Assembly: GCA_022885665.1 (NCBI GenBank)
Contig: JAGQDJ010000097.1
Span: forward strand, 1-64,000
Source of the DNA: Triops longicaudatus
Lineage: Eukaryota > Arthropoda > Branchiopoda > Notostraca > Triopsidae
Length of the DNA: 64,000 nt
Direction of reading: 5' to 3'
Part shown: positions 36,195 through 48,410 of the stretch, piece by piece
Position numbering within the stretch: position 1 is the stretch's first letter
How the letters are laid out: the number at the start of each line of letters is the position of its first letter
Made by a program: the position numbers and the translations under genes
The notes under the pieces: model-generated
Database searches by the model: none
What the model was told of the DNA's origin: nothing
The model's input: the letters and a program-made list of their open reading frames with translations, nothing else

Positions 36195-39100
36195 ATGATG
36201 AAACCCACGTAAGTATTACAGCTTTTTTTTCTAAAATGGCTTATCTTTACTGGGTTTGTTACCCCAAATTATGTCGAAACTTTTGGCTAAAAGTAATCGT
36301 GTAGCTTTGACCCGTGCAGATTCCTTTGTATGTTAAATGAATTCCTTCATATATATCATTCCTGTTTTGATCTTGAGGCGAGGGAAACTTCCTCCGCGAG
36401 CTCCCGTGAACGCAACTCCTGCTAAGAAACCCAAATCTACCAATTCCTCGGGTGCTGACAAAGATCCTGTTGAAGTTTACTGCCGGGTTCGACCACTGGA
36501 AAATCCCAATGATGATGTCTGCCTCACCGTTCCCAACAATGCCACGGTCCAGATTGTCGCACCTGAAGGTTCACAAGCTTTTCGTAGTAGCAGTAATAAT
36601 ATAAAAGCTACCCAATATACTTTCACCAAAGTTTTTAATGAAAAGGTAAGATAGCTTAACTTTTGATTACAGCCGTCTATACTTTCTTATCGTATTGGTA
36701 TTTAGTCTACTCAAAAGGAAGTTTTCGATGCTGTGGCGTATCCCTTAGTGGAAGACTTAATCCAGGGAAAAAATGGTCTCCTTTTTGCCTACGGTGTCAC
36801 CGGTTCTGGCAAGACACACACCATGACGGGTGAAACATCGGACGGCGGTATTGTACCACGATGTCTAGACGTTCTGTTCAATTCTGTCGGAAACCTTCAG
36901 ACCAATAAATGTATCATCAAGCCAGACAGGATGAACCACTTTGAAATTCAGTCGGAAGCTGATGCTATGTTGGACCGTCAAAATTCCTTGACGAACTTGA
37001 ACGCTAAAAACAGCAAAACACCACGCAGGTAAAATACCTGACAATTTTTTTAATTTTTCTTGAAAAGTATATTACACAATTTGTTTATTCATTTCCAGGC
37101 GAGTTGCCGACAATGACAGCGAACGGGTCACGGACACGAGCAAAATCGCTAAAGTCGACGAAGACTGTCAATATGCCATTTTTGTTTCATACACAGAAGT
37201 GTACAACAACATGGTCTTCGATCTTCTTGATGAAACACCAATAGATCCATTAAAGCCCAAGTAAAAAAAAAAAGAAGTTTTTATTTCAGAAAAACTTGAT
37301 CGATGGATGTGCTCTAGGCAACTACAATCCAGAATACTACGCGAAGACGGTTTCAGGCGCATGTACGTGCATGGTGTTAATGAAATTGAAGTGAAAAACG
37401 CCGCTGAAGCTTTAGAATTGCTGAGTCGGGGTGCCAAGCGACGCCGAGTTGCACATACAGCCCTTAACGCTGAATCGTCCCGCTCTCATTCTGTCTACAA
37501 CGTCCGTCTTGTCGCTGTTCCTTTCGATAACCAAGGACGTTCTGTCCTCCAGGACAAGCAATGTTTGGTAGTTTCCCAGCTTTCTTTGGTGGATTTAGCA
37601 GGCAGTGAGAGAACCAACCGTACCAAAAATTCAGGGGAGAGACTGCGAGAAGCAGGTACATGAAATTTGCTATACTTAGTTGGTTGCTATATTTGACTGC
37701 ACCGTTACCTTTATTTAGGAAGTATCAACAACACCCTTATGACTTTGCGCACGTGCATGGAGACCTTACGTGAAAACCAACAAAATGGCACAAGTAAGAT
37801 GGTGCCGTACCGTGACTCGAAGATTACCCACTTATTCAAAACGTACTTCGACGGAGATGGTCGCGTAAGGATGATCGTTTGTGTCAACCCGCGAGCTGAT
37901 GACTACGATGAAACTATTGTAAAATTTTATAGCTACAGGTTGTACTTCAACTTTTCACATTGTTCTTTTTTTTCAGTTGGTCATGAAGTTCGCGGAGATG
38001 ACTCAGGAAGTGCAAATCGTAAGAGCACCTCCTCCTCCACCAGTTCAAACCCCACGCTACGAAATTGGTCTTACTCCTGGCCGAAGGAAAGCTAATAGGG
38101 TAGATTCTTATTTCATTTTAATCGTTTAATATTTTACATTTCAGCTGGATTTCCATACTTACATTGTACTCATTTGTTATTTTTAACAAAGGTACTCACG
38201 GAAGCCAGTAAACGTCTTGAGCAACAAGGGAAAGAGTTAGCTGCTTCGGACTTGGACATCGTGCACGTTTTTACGTAATTTTTTTTTTTTTTTTTTTTTT
38301 TTTTTAGATGGGTCCCTTTACTTTTCTAATTAATTACCTTTATACAGTGCTTTACAGACCGCACCCTTTCCACCGGTGGAGTTGCAGTCTGCCACTGACG
38401 AAGTTCTTATTCCTCGTGTAATGACGTTCCTTGAAACCAGGCTTCACGAGCGAATTGCGAGAGTGAAAGAACTACACAACAAACGTAAGCTTCGAAAACC
38501 CCATTGGAAAATCACAATTTATCTATTTGATTGATATATTTCATTTTTCTATAGAAAATGCTTTTAGAAGTGCTTTAGTAGAGAGCCAAACTGAGTTGAC
38601 TTTACTTTGTGAGGAAAACAAGCGGCTGGGCAATGAGGTTTCCGTCCACCGTTCTCGTGTCCAGTCAATGGAAAATGACATTATCACGGTCAAAGCTCAG
38701 AACACGATGTAGGCGAATTGAGTGTGTGTTTACAAAAATTATCCAAAGTAATTTTATGTTAAATTTATCAGGGCTCAAAAGCGGATTTCAGATTTGGAAC
38801 GATACGTGATTGCTTTAGAAGAGGAGCTGGCCGAAAAAGAAGCACTTCTGAACCAAGGGGAAGTAGAGAAAGAACGCATGAAGGGCAAGATGAAAACCAA
38901 AATTCAACTGGAGCGAGAAAGGATCTCCAAAGAACTGCAGCAGCGGTGGAAGGACAAGCAACTGCAAATGCAGGTAAGCGGATATACTTCGCAAAAGACA
39001 ACTCCACATTTGAAAAATTTTTATCATCCTAATTTTTTGCAATTAGAATGAGCTGGCTTTGAAGGAGGACAAGATCCGTGCCGTCAAAGAGCTACTGGAA

Positions 39101-39779
39101 TGCCACGAGGTCCCGCGGGCCGTAAACCGGGTCTACGAAGAAGCCACAAATATCGCAGAATCCCCGCGCAAAGTTGGCCCTCCTGTACCACCCAAACGAG
39201 TAATCACTGTGAACAATTTGGAGTGAAGACCGTAGCTTAACTGTACATTATGTAGGGTCCTGCTCTTTCCAACCCGCGACACCGTCGCTCACGTTCTGCC
39301 GATGAACGTTGGGTGGATCATCGGCCAGTGGGAACGCTTGCTTTGAACACCGTGTTACAGCCTGTCCTTGGTGCCAGAACGCGCTCAATCTCTAAGCTGA
39401 CCGAGAAGGAACTTACGCATCCTAACGCAGCACATTACTTATTAACGACACAGGAGCAAGACTCGGACGGTCAACTGGAAACGAAACTGTACAAGGTAAT
39501 TTTTTTGTAACCAGTTAACAATGGTTTAGACTGACTATCTTTCTGCAGGGTGACGTGCTACCGACGGTAGGGGGTGGGGCTCAAGTAGTTCTGCAGGATG
39601 TAGAGATCTTGACCCAGCGCTCCCCCACCTCGCCGCGTGTTTTAAGGTCTTCCAGCGGCCATAAACGCAGCAGTGACGGCAGACCCAAGAATGCGTCCTT
39701 GAACAGAGATGAACTTGAAAATAGATGTTCACTCGCGGTAGAAGGTCATGGTAGGCGGCCCAAAAAATCCTGCATGTAA
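36195..39779 (+). CDS. KIF23: kinesin-6 MKLP1 / KIF23 (pavarotti), centralspindlin motor
   Basis: The kinesin-6 motor of centralspindlin, which bundles midzone microtubules and is needed for cytokinesis; 875 residues from fourteen exons: 36195-36208, 36378-36645, 36706-37028, 37099-37260, 37318-37655, 37719-37918, 37977-38099, 38192-38274, 38348-38484, 38555-38708, 38772-38973, 39047-39199, 39256-39495, 39549-39779. The motor domain has VEVYCRVRPL, the P-loop GVTGSGKTHT (about 124), the long MKLP1-specific loop insert, SSRSHS, and VDLAGSERTNR. A stalk coiled coil follows (exons 9-12), then the Arf6-binding-type tail with HRRSRSADERWVDHRP and a basic GRRPKKSCM end. The junction of exons 8-9 can be drawn two ways, both in frame. 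The start uses two consecutive ATGs. Confidence 0.95.
38279..38305. repeat. T homopolymer in KIF23 intron 8
   Basis: A run of about 26 T, close behind the donor of exon 8. Confidence 0.9.
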
Positions 39780-40605
39780 GCCGCTATCGAAGATAAGAAG
39801 GCCAAACATGTCCGAATGGGCTAAATCGATTTTACTGCTTTGATTTGCGTTTCTATTCCATACGAATTCCGTATGTGCGTCCTCAGATGTGTATTTACTT
39901 TTTTAATTTTTACTTTCAGCTTTAATAGCGTTCTGCTTGAAATTCTATGCCCTTATTTCATGTGGTTTTTGGTGATTTTGAATGTCCGTCAAAATTACAG
40001 GGAATGTCAAAGGGACAATGTCAAAATAACGCCAGTAGCAATATTTGTACTATGCTACGAGGTTCGTGACCACAAGCCTTGTCAACTGAAATTTTGTAAG
40101 AGATTTGTACGCGAAATTACAGTGGCTATACACTGCAATTAAAGTAACAAGGGTTGGATGACTTATTCATTGCTCATGTTTCATCATTACGGTACAGTAG
40201 CTCTTGTTCCGGTTAGCACATTTCTAGATGGTTCGCAATCGTCGATCATCGTGGAAAAGTTAATATGGTGAGTTTGTAGCTGTTTGTAACTTGTAGCACT
40301 GGGGAAGCACGCACTTTAACGTAAACCTCATTTCCCTTAAAAATGTGAAATTTAGTTAGGTTAAAACTTGGAGAGCTTACTAACTCGTTCGGTGTATATA
40401 TGAAGATATTGAACGATGACGTTACAATACTACTACGGATAATAAGGCTACAATTACATAACCGATGAATATGGTGGTTCAGGGATCGCACGAAAACTGC
40501 TTTCAAGTCTTGGAGAGTGACTTGATTACGACTCAGTGTAGCAACTACATTTAAAATTATGCACACAAGTTTGAAAGATTAGATCTAATGTATTTGTAAA
40601 TTCTT

Positions 40606-41320
40606 AAGTTTTCGAAAGAGAATTGCTGATTTGAAACTGTACGTGTTTACCTTAGAAGAAAAATTGGCCGAAAAGGAAAGACTTCTGGCAAGTTGACCAT
40701 GGGAATGTTGACAAGGAACGGATGAAGGACAAGATGAAGACTTTCAACAAGAGCCATAGCGTATCTGCAAGGAATTGGTACAGCAATGGAACGACAAACA
40801 GCTGCAAATGCAGGTAAGTTGTTTTACTTCACAAAAGGCCCTAGATCAGTGGTGCCCAACCTACGGCCCGCGAAGGTGCCTTATGCGGCCCTCTCATTTA
40901 TACCGCTCATGTATGTCACTGCATAATTTCATTTTTAACGTCGGCATGATTCTGGCGAAACCGGAACATTCAGGCCTCGGGTGAAAAAAGGTTGGGCACC
41001 ACTGCACTAGATCAGAGAATTTATCTCCACCTACTTTTAATCGTATAGAACGAGTTGACTTCGAAGGAAAATAAGATCCGTGCTGCCTCCGAGATGCTTG
41101 CGTATGACGAAGTTCTCTGGGCGTAAATAAGGGTGTAGAAGATATGGCATATGTGAGAGGGATTCGTCGCAACGTTGGTTCTGTTGAACGAGTAAGAACT
41201 CCTCCTTCAACTATATTTGAGACATGTTAAATCCCATATTTGATAGGAACCTGCCCTACCAAAAGTGCGGTGCCGTCGTTCGCGTTCGGCTGATAAGCGT
41301 TTTACTGCTTTGTAATGTTG
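40606..41320 (+). pseudogene. partial KIF23 duplicate (stalk/tail exons 11-13), decayed
   Basis: A degenerate tandem copy of KIF23, about 0.85 kb downstream in the same orientation. It keeps exon 11 (40606-40813, with LEEKLAEKERLL and the shared end CTGCAAATGCAG|gtaag), the following intron (tttacttc(a)caaaag as in the parent), exon 12 (41048-41195, AACGAGTTGACTTCGAAGGA) and the start of exon 13 (41248-41320, CGCTCGTTCGCGTTCGGCTGAT-like). Stops and frameshifts interrupt it, for example TGA after CTTCTGGCAAGT and an early TAA in exon 12. Because the intron is kept, it arose by DNA duplication and not by retroposition. A hAT MITE sits in its intron. Confidence 0.85.
40847..41004. mobile_element. 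hAT MITE inside the KIF23 duplicate
   Basis: A 158-bp element with perfect inverted ends CAGTGGTGCCCAAC and GTTGGGCACCACTG. It is flanked by ccctagat (40839-40846) and cactagat (41005-41012), an 8-bp target duplication with one mismatch. The parent intron (38974-39046) lacks it, so it inserted after the duplication. Confidence 0.85.
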
Positions 41321-41975
41321 CCTCGACACTTCTGTTCGAGTCCATTTTATGTCATACTTGCTTTTTCATAGCTGAATCATTTTATACTTTGAAAAACATT
41401 TAAATTTCTATGGATTCGAAAATACGTTGCGGCAAGAAATACACAATACTTGCCGTATTTTAAGAGCCGCCCACAGCTGACCTTCAATCTCAATAAAGTA
41501 CAAAATTCTTACTCGTAGGCAAATCGACAGATTTGTAAATCTTTTAAAACAATAGAACTGCATCCTTTATGAAACAATCAAGTTTCTCTTTTAACTCTTT
41601 TTTGAACCTATATTACCTTTAAAAATCGATTTTTAACAATCTATTTAAGACAGAAAGTGTACTTGTTGTGCAAGTCGCATAAATTTGTACTTAAACACTC
41701 TGAAGACTCATACATAGATTCGCTAAATTGTAGCCTACATTTTATTTCTACTATTTGTCTGCAGTCACCCGAAAATCTGAATGATATAAAGCTTAAGTAC
41801 TGTTTACTGCACTAGACTGAGATTAGAATAGGGTAGGGTTGAAACAATAATAGCAATGATAGCAGATGATGTACAGAACAGTGTAGCTACTTGTTAGCGA
41901 CGAATTTTGGTTGTTAGACATGGCAAATGTATTAAGTATCCGGTTGCTTTTAACAAGTCTTAAGAGCTATGGTTT

Positions 41976-42395
41976 CCTTCATATCTGTGGTCTAAGGAGG
42001 TCTAAGGGACTAAGGATTATAGCGAATTCAGTTGGGAGAACCCGTGCGCACTGAGTTTTCCCAGCGGTGGCAGTCTGTGTGTTTGAAAAGGAAATTCTTC
42101 TCAGCTTTTGAAACATAGTGAGCACTGACTATCCCAGCTGAATTCGCTATTAGTTTATGGGGTGGTTTAGCGGGTAATTAACAAGCAATGGACATTTCTT
42201 GCTCTTTGCTACGGAGAGCAGGTAAGGAGAAAGGGGCTGGACAACTCGGAAGGATGTGATGACGTTTCTAATCCTTTTTGTGCCCGCCTCTGTCCCCTAG
42301 TACCTTGTAGGTAATTACCAATAAGTATGTTATGATCTAAGAGCAGTCTAGGCTTAAGCGCCTTTGACCACAGATCTGAAAGGACCCTAAGTTTT
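41976..42395. mobile_element. inverted-repeat element (outer), MITE-like
   Basis: Left arm TTTCCTTCATATCTGTGGTC continuing TAAGGAGGTCTAAG, and right arm its imperfect complement ending GACCACAGATCTGAAAGGAC. The arms are about 32 bp and diverged. The element encloses a second inverted-repeat element at 42020-42149. Target duplications are not clear. Confidence 0.45.
42020..42149. mobile_element. 130-bp MITE, 18-bp inverted repeats
   Basis: Ends TAGCGAATTCAGTTGGGA and TCCCAGCTGAATTCGCTA are complementary at 17 of 18 positions. TTA flanks both sides (3-bp duplication, Harbinger-like), but because the ends begin TA a 2-bp TA duplication (Tc1/mariner-like) is equally possible. Confidence 0.7.
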
Positions 42396-42496
42396 TTTTT
42401 TGTTAAGGTACGGAGATTGAGATCAATTTATTTTCAAAAATTTATAGTACAATCCATATCTTAAAAATGGCTGACAACAACACAGTGAAGGGAATT

Positions 42497-42990
42497 TTAT
42501 AGCTGTAAAAGACATTCTTCTTCGTCAAACTCCTCATCGTACATATCATTTGTATGTCTCCCTACAACAAGAAATATTAATAATCTTTAGGAAACATGCT
42601 ATATCGTTTTGCTCACCTAAAGACAACGTAAGTTCCTGGCGATTAAGGTTTTCGTTTTCCAAGAAATGCATACTGTCTCCGTCGTCATATCTTGGTACAT
42701 CTGTGGTAGGTACTTGCTGTTCATTCGCTGGGGATGGATGTAAGCTTCGTGTAATGTTGCTGACCATCTGTTCTCTTTGCTTCTCTGTCAACTGCAGCTC
42801 TTCGAGCTTGAGAACAAGCATGGGAATAAATTTAGTACTGCCATCGATCCTTGTATGTAAGAAGTCTTACTTTAAGCCGATTTAGCTGCTCTTCGAACAT
42901 TGCAATGGCTGCCCTGAGGGACGTTTCTTCAAGTTTCAATTTACGTAGCTGAGCCAGCTTTTTGCCTTTCGCGGAAACCTTACTAGACAT
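42497..42990 (-). CDS. SNAPC5: snRNA-activating protein complex subunit 5 (SNAPC5/SNAP19)
   Basis: The smallest SNAPc subunit. The complex binds the proximal sequence element of snRNA genes for Pol II and Pol III transcription. It is 124 residues from three minus-strand exons (42990-42871, 42806-42617, 42561-42497). The N-terminal coiled-coil helix LRKLKLEETSLRAAIAMFEE runs into QLNRLKLEELQL, the family signature. Later come NRQELTLSL and an acidic C-terminus DEEFDEEECLLQL, as in the human protein. The N-terminal MSSKVSAKGKK extension is basic. It is divergent from USP8 with about 450 bases between start codons. Confidence 0.82.
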
Positions 42991-43444
42991 CCTTACTTGA
43001 AGCACGATTTACAGAGACCCCAAAAAATTACTGGAGCTAATCACAGGAATCACACTCTCCTAATCCAACTTGCTTGCTCGCGCCCAAACAATCCTTGAAG
43101 TTTCGCATTGGAGCTGCGAACTCTTGAAAGCAAACAAACTGCAAACGGAAAATTTTTAACGCTATCATAGCAAGTAAATTTACTATTCCATCCTACTTTT
43201 ACGAACAATAAGAAAAATTTGACTGCCGTTAACAGCTTAAATATGTATTTATAGTTCATATTTGAATTACACGAGTGTCAAGTTTTGATCGTAGCTCATT
43301 TAGACTAGTGTTTCGTGGTTCATACCCTACGCATACCTTAAAACTGTCATTCCGATTTGTTGATGTCAACAGAGTAGCATGTCGTCGAAACGCCCAAGTT
43401 AACAGGAACAGTGTTACATTCTAGAAGCGAAGTTTCGTGACGAA
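42991..43444. promoter_or_regulatory. shared upstream region of SNAPC5 and USP8
   Basis: A 454-base gap between two divergent start codons must hold both promoters and 5' untranslated regions. No TATA box or other decisive motif was recognised. Confidence 0.5.
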
Positions 43445-46400
43445 ATGCCTGTGAAGATGAAAGACCTGTACATTGCGTCTTCTGTTGGGGAGCTCAACAA
43501 GTTCGCAGAAATCAATCCAAATTGGAGAAACAAAAGTGCCAAATTGTATGATCCGTCTCAATTCATATCCAACACGTATCAATAAATAAGTATACAATAT
43601 TTTTTTTGTCGTCTTTGCTTGTAGACTCTGCGACAATGCTGTCAAGGTTTTCGAGGCAGCTCGCTTGGCAAAACTTGATGGAGATCAAGAGCGAAGTTAC
43701 ACCCTTTTCATGAAGTTCCTCAACCTCTTTTCTTATATCCAAAAGTCACAGGAATACAAAAAGGATAAAGTGTTCTATGACAAGCTTATTGGGCCGAAAA
43801 AAATCAGCCAAGCACTAGAGGAAGCCGAAGAAATTCAAAAAGAATTAATTCAAAGGTGAATTACGAAGTATTTTTTTTAAAATTTATTAAAAGAAAGATT
43901 TTTGAAGAAATAAATACGCATATATTTACGCAAAGTAATGAATTAATAACTCTGGTCTCCCTAAATTGTTCATTAATAGCTATTTTGCTGGTTTTTTTTT
44001 CTATAGAAATCAAATTTCTAGCCACGCGTTACTCATCAATCCAGATTACAATACAAATGCATTTCTGAGTCATTTCTTTACACCCTTAAACTTTGACATA
44101 ATATAAGTATCGAAAATTACGTTAAGTTCATCTAAAAAATATAAAAATATTTTTCTGAACGAGGTACAGAACAACTTCACAATTATTGTCTGACCAGGTT
44201 GACATTATTCTGTTTTATAGGTATGTGGATTTACAGAATGAGAAAGAAGCCATCAAACTTCTTAACGAACTCGACTTGAAAAAGGCAGCTCAAGCATCTT
44301 CAGATATTCCTACTGTTCCTGCCGTGGCCGTAGCAAACGGTCTTGATACTGTTATCAAGGCTTCGGAAACCAAGCCTGTGTCAGAATTTCTGAAAAGCAG
44401 CGAGCTTTACTGGGTATTACAGCAGCGGACATTGGCTATCATTATCATGGATGTTAGGAAGCAAAACGACTTTGAATTGTCGCACATAAAGCACGACTGT
44501 TGCATAAACATTCCAGCGGATGTCCTTCAACCAGGGTAAAAAGAAGATGAGTAAACATGAAAAAATAAAGAACACTGTAAAATAATAAATAATTTTAAGA
44601 CAATACTAAAAAATGAAACAGAAGACAAGTGTAAGATTTAAAGAAAGCGTGACTCTCCGAAACTATTAAAAATAAAACCCACAAGACGATTTATGATAAG
44701 GCAAGACAATTCTGGGGTGACAATTTATGTCGTATTTTAGGATGACCGCCTCTCAGCTAGAGAAAATACTTCCGAGAGGTTCTCAAGAATGGTGGCCCCG
44801 ACGCCTTACAGCTGATAGAATCATACTCGTTGATTGGTTTGGGAAATCCGAGCCAAGTCCCGCTGTTGTTGTTTTGAAAACAGTTATGCTGAAGGTAAAA
44901 AAACTAAGTCTGAGTAACAGCTGGCGAATTTCATGATTGTTTAAATTAGTGGGATCCGTTCAAAACGTACAGGGGACATGTTCAGATTCTTGAACAAGGT
45001 TACGAGGATTGGCTCCTAAGATATCCCATGTCTTGCACGAATTCTTTGACGAATGTGCCGTTGAGGCATATGGAATCAAAAAATGGCCCACTTGAAACCG
45101 TTCCTGGTATTATATAAGCTTCCAAAACAATGTATACTAAAACTAACGAGTTTGACCTTTAGTAAATTTTTCTTACCCAAATTTGGATGAGACATTGGAA
45201 GACATTGCCGGTGTAATATCTCACGATGTGATAGATAATGTAGTAGACGCGTCCAGCAACGAACCTTTACCTTATTCGCCGCCGACGTTTAACCCGCCCG
45301 TCATCAATCGTTCGGTGAAACCGAGTTCTAAAGTCCCTGAAACTAAACCACACGTGGCCAACTCAAAGGACAGACCCACCACTCCTTTACCAACAGTCAA
45401 ACTTTCAAGCGAATCCGTACCTTCACCAAAGACTTCAAGTAAAAAATATAAACAACTACGTGGAATTCTCAAATATTTAAATATTCAATGAAAATGAAAA
45501 AATACTGCAACCTCTGACGAGTGACGAGAAAAAAAATGACGAGAAAAACGAGGCTAATAGCCACGCCGTGACCCGCTTTGCCACACATACTTAATGATAA
45601 TGATATATAAATTTAAATTAATGATAAAGTAGTGATTTGTGTAGACCTTCGCACTAAATGTACCTGTGGCACTAAATTATAAGGAAAATAATAATGTAAA
45701 AATGGTCTAATCACTTTTTTCTTTCCTTCACATAAATAAATCTGGCGATCTTGTTGTAAAAGAATATTAAATTATAAAATCATGATAAGTTATTTGTGCA
45801 TTATTATATTTTTATTGGGTTTTTGTTTTCCTCCGTGTTTTTTTAAAGTTATTGTGTAGCATGTTAAGTTGACGTTGGTTTATTTTTAAATTATTGTTAA
45901 TTGCAGACACTCCGTTAATTGACAGACAGTCCAAAGCCCAGGCACTGGCACGCTTCAACAGCCAGTTGGACAAGGATCTTGAGTATGAGTTGTAAACTAA
46001 GTTTTTTCGATCTCGGGTAACGTTTTGTGAAACTCGCAGGTTGTCTCGTCAACAGAAAGACTTGGAAGAAGAATGGGCTAAAGTTAGGGCCAAACAATTA
46101 GCTGAAGCTGAAGGCAGCATCCGAATTATACTCCAGGAGAGGGAAGAAGCTCTTTTAAAAAAGCTGGAAGATTGTGAAAAGCAAGATAAAGAACAGCAGA
46201 GATTGATTGCGGATTTACGACGGCAGCTAGAAGAGCAACGTGCCCAACACTCGACGACTTCCAAGCAAGGGGATGAACAGAAGTAAGACTGTCGACCAAT
46301 AATAGACTACATTTCTTTTTACGGGGTATTTCCTAGGAGTGCGGAAGTACAGGAAAGAGCGATGCGTGAGAAAGAAGAAATGAAGAAGAAGCTTGACGAA

Positions 46401-48410
46401 GAAGTGGCTAGACTTCGGACGGAGCGGAAGCGCAAGCAAGACGAAGTCAAGCGCTCGGTAGACGAAAAAATATCTCCGAAGCCTGCGATAGAGCCGAAAG
46501 AAACGCCGGCTCCCTCGCCTGCTGTAAACAAAGCACTACGCCCTTTAACTCTGGATACGAAAAGTGGGACTTAGTTTACGGTTTGATGCAAGCCTTATTG
46601 TCCTGTATTTACACTAGAAATAGCGCCTACCACCTTCAATGGGGATGAACCGTCACTCTTCTCCCCTCCTGGCCGTTTACATCGTTCGCGATCTTTCCAT
46701 AATATTTCTGAAGTAATTGCACTTTAGGGTTTACGATCTTTCTGTGACTGCTATACGATATCTGACTACAGTCTTGACTACTCGTTTGACCACGTTGTGA
46801 CAATATCAATGACAATGACACGTTGTGACAATGAGTTGTTTTCCGACTATCTTGCGGCGGTTTAATATTTCCTTATATTTACCATAATTCTTCTTTGCAT
46901 ATTTCATGTACGTTCTTGTGTGACAGTATTATTTTGAATCCATTTCAGCGTTCAACTGTGAAAAAGACGGAAGATTCGTCCGCCGCCCCGCTTCCGCGCG
47001 TCAATCGAACGCTGAAACCTAGAAACGATATAGTTCGGCCTCAGCCGAAGTATCGTGAGTTTAATCCTACTTGGGGCAGTGTGGTAAGTTTGTTATCATC
47101 ATGGCACTCAGAAATATGGCTAATGATGCCTTTTTCACGACTGATAACAGGAACACGGGTTAACTGGCCTGAGGAACTTGGGCAACACGTGTTACATGAA
47201 CTCGATATTGCAGTGTCTCAGTCACACGCGCACTTTTTGCGAGTATTTCTTGAAAGAGCTTCACTTGAATGAACTCAACTCTCGAAATAGCACGTGCAAA
47301 GGCGCCATGGCAGAAGAAATTGGAGCAGTCATCAACGCAATGTGGGCAGGGCATTACCGTTCTATCGCCTGTCGAGATTTCAAGACTGCAGTAGGTCAGT
47401 TTAACGAGCCTTTTCGTGGGACAGATCAGCAAGATGCGCACGAATTTCTTACCGTTTTGCTGGATTGGTTGAGTGACGATTTAAACAAGGTTTGTCTCAA
47501 CAGAACGTTTATATGTTAAAAGTAATACTTTTTGTTATTCTTTTTGCTAAATAAGTCAAATGTGAAGGGACCTCCACCTCCCTTGCCAGATGATGACGAC
47601 GGTGGTAAATTAGCATGGGAGCAGCATAAAAATCTTCACGATTCGATTATCGAGCATTTGTTCGTGGGGCAGCAGCGTTCCGTATTGGTTTGTAGGGCGT
47701 GTGGGAAGGAATCGGTCAGTTACGAGCCGTTCAATTGTTTGTCCGTACCTTTGCCGCAGAAAGGTACCAAGTGCACTCTGAAAGTACGTTTTCTTTATCT
47801 GCCTGATTTGTTTTCATGACATGTTGAAAGAGTTACGTTGAAAGTTGGGGAATTTGACACTAAAAACTGGTCATTTATCCACATGTCCTATGTAGGAATG
47901 CTTGCAATTGTACCTCCAGGGTGAAATCATCAGTGGCTGGGTTTGTCCTAAATGCTCAGGAAAGAAAGAAGCTCTCAAGAAGTTCGACTTGTGGAAGCTT
48001 CCTCCATATTTAATTATCCATTTGAAAAGGTAAATTTGTAAATAAGTTCGCTGCCGTTAGCTTTGTGCCAAGAAACGCTGCTTATGCTATGAACTTGCTG
48101 TTTCAGATTTTATCAAGACAGTTTCCTGCGTAACTACGCCAATAAACGTCAGACGCATGTCGACTTCCCGCTGCATAGTCTGGACCTGGAAGACGCTGGT
48201 GGCGTGCATCGATACAAGCTGTATGCCGTGTCCAACCATTACGGGTCCATGGACTCTGGCCATTACACTGCTTTGTGTCTGGGCGGACCCCATTCACAAT
48301 GGTATCGGTTTGACGATCAGGAAATTAGTCAGATAGATCCCTTGCAAGTGCGGACACCAGCTGCGTATATACTATTTTACCAACGGGTTGACGGCAGAGA
48401 ATTTAACTAA
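43445..48410 (+). CDS. USP8: ubiquitin-specific protease 8 (USP8/UBPY)
   Basis: An endosomal deubiquitinase acting on ESCRT-0 cargo and STAM/HRS, 959 residues from fourteen exons: 43445-43545, 43625-43855, 44221-44535, 44741-44894, 44950-45106, 45163-45438, 45907-45982, 46040-46282, 46337-46523, 46949-47083, 47151-47489, 47556-47783, 47896-48029, 48107-48410. The N-terminal MIT-like dimerisation domain (1-110, KELYL-type start KDLYIASS) is followed by a rhodanese domain (about 135-310) whose active-site Cys position reads LVDWFGKSE, so it is catalytically inactive as in the family. Then come an Arg/Glu coiled coil and the USP domain: Cys box GLRNLGNTCYMNSILQC (Cys about 639), zinc ligands CRACGKES and CPKCSGKK, His box GHYTAL (about 911), and RFDDQEIS. 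Three P-x-(V/I)-(D/N)-R-x-x-K motifs lie between. The exon 9 donor (46523) was chosen by phase. Confidence 0.95.
46790..46835. repeat. short direct repeat in USP8 intron 9
   Basis: ACGTTGTGACAAT-type words occur twice about 30 bases apart, with ATGACA words between. Confidence 0.6.
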
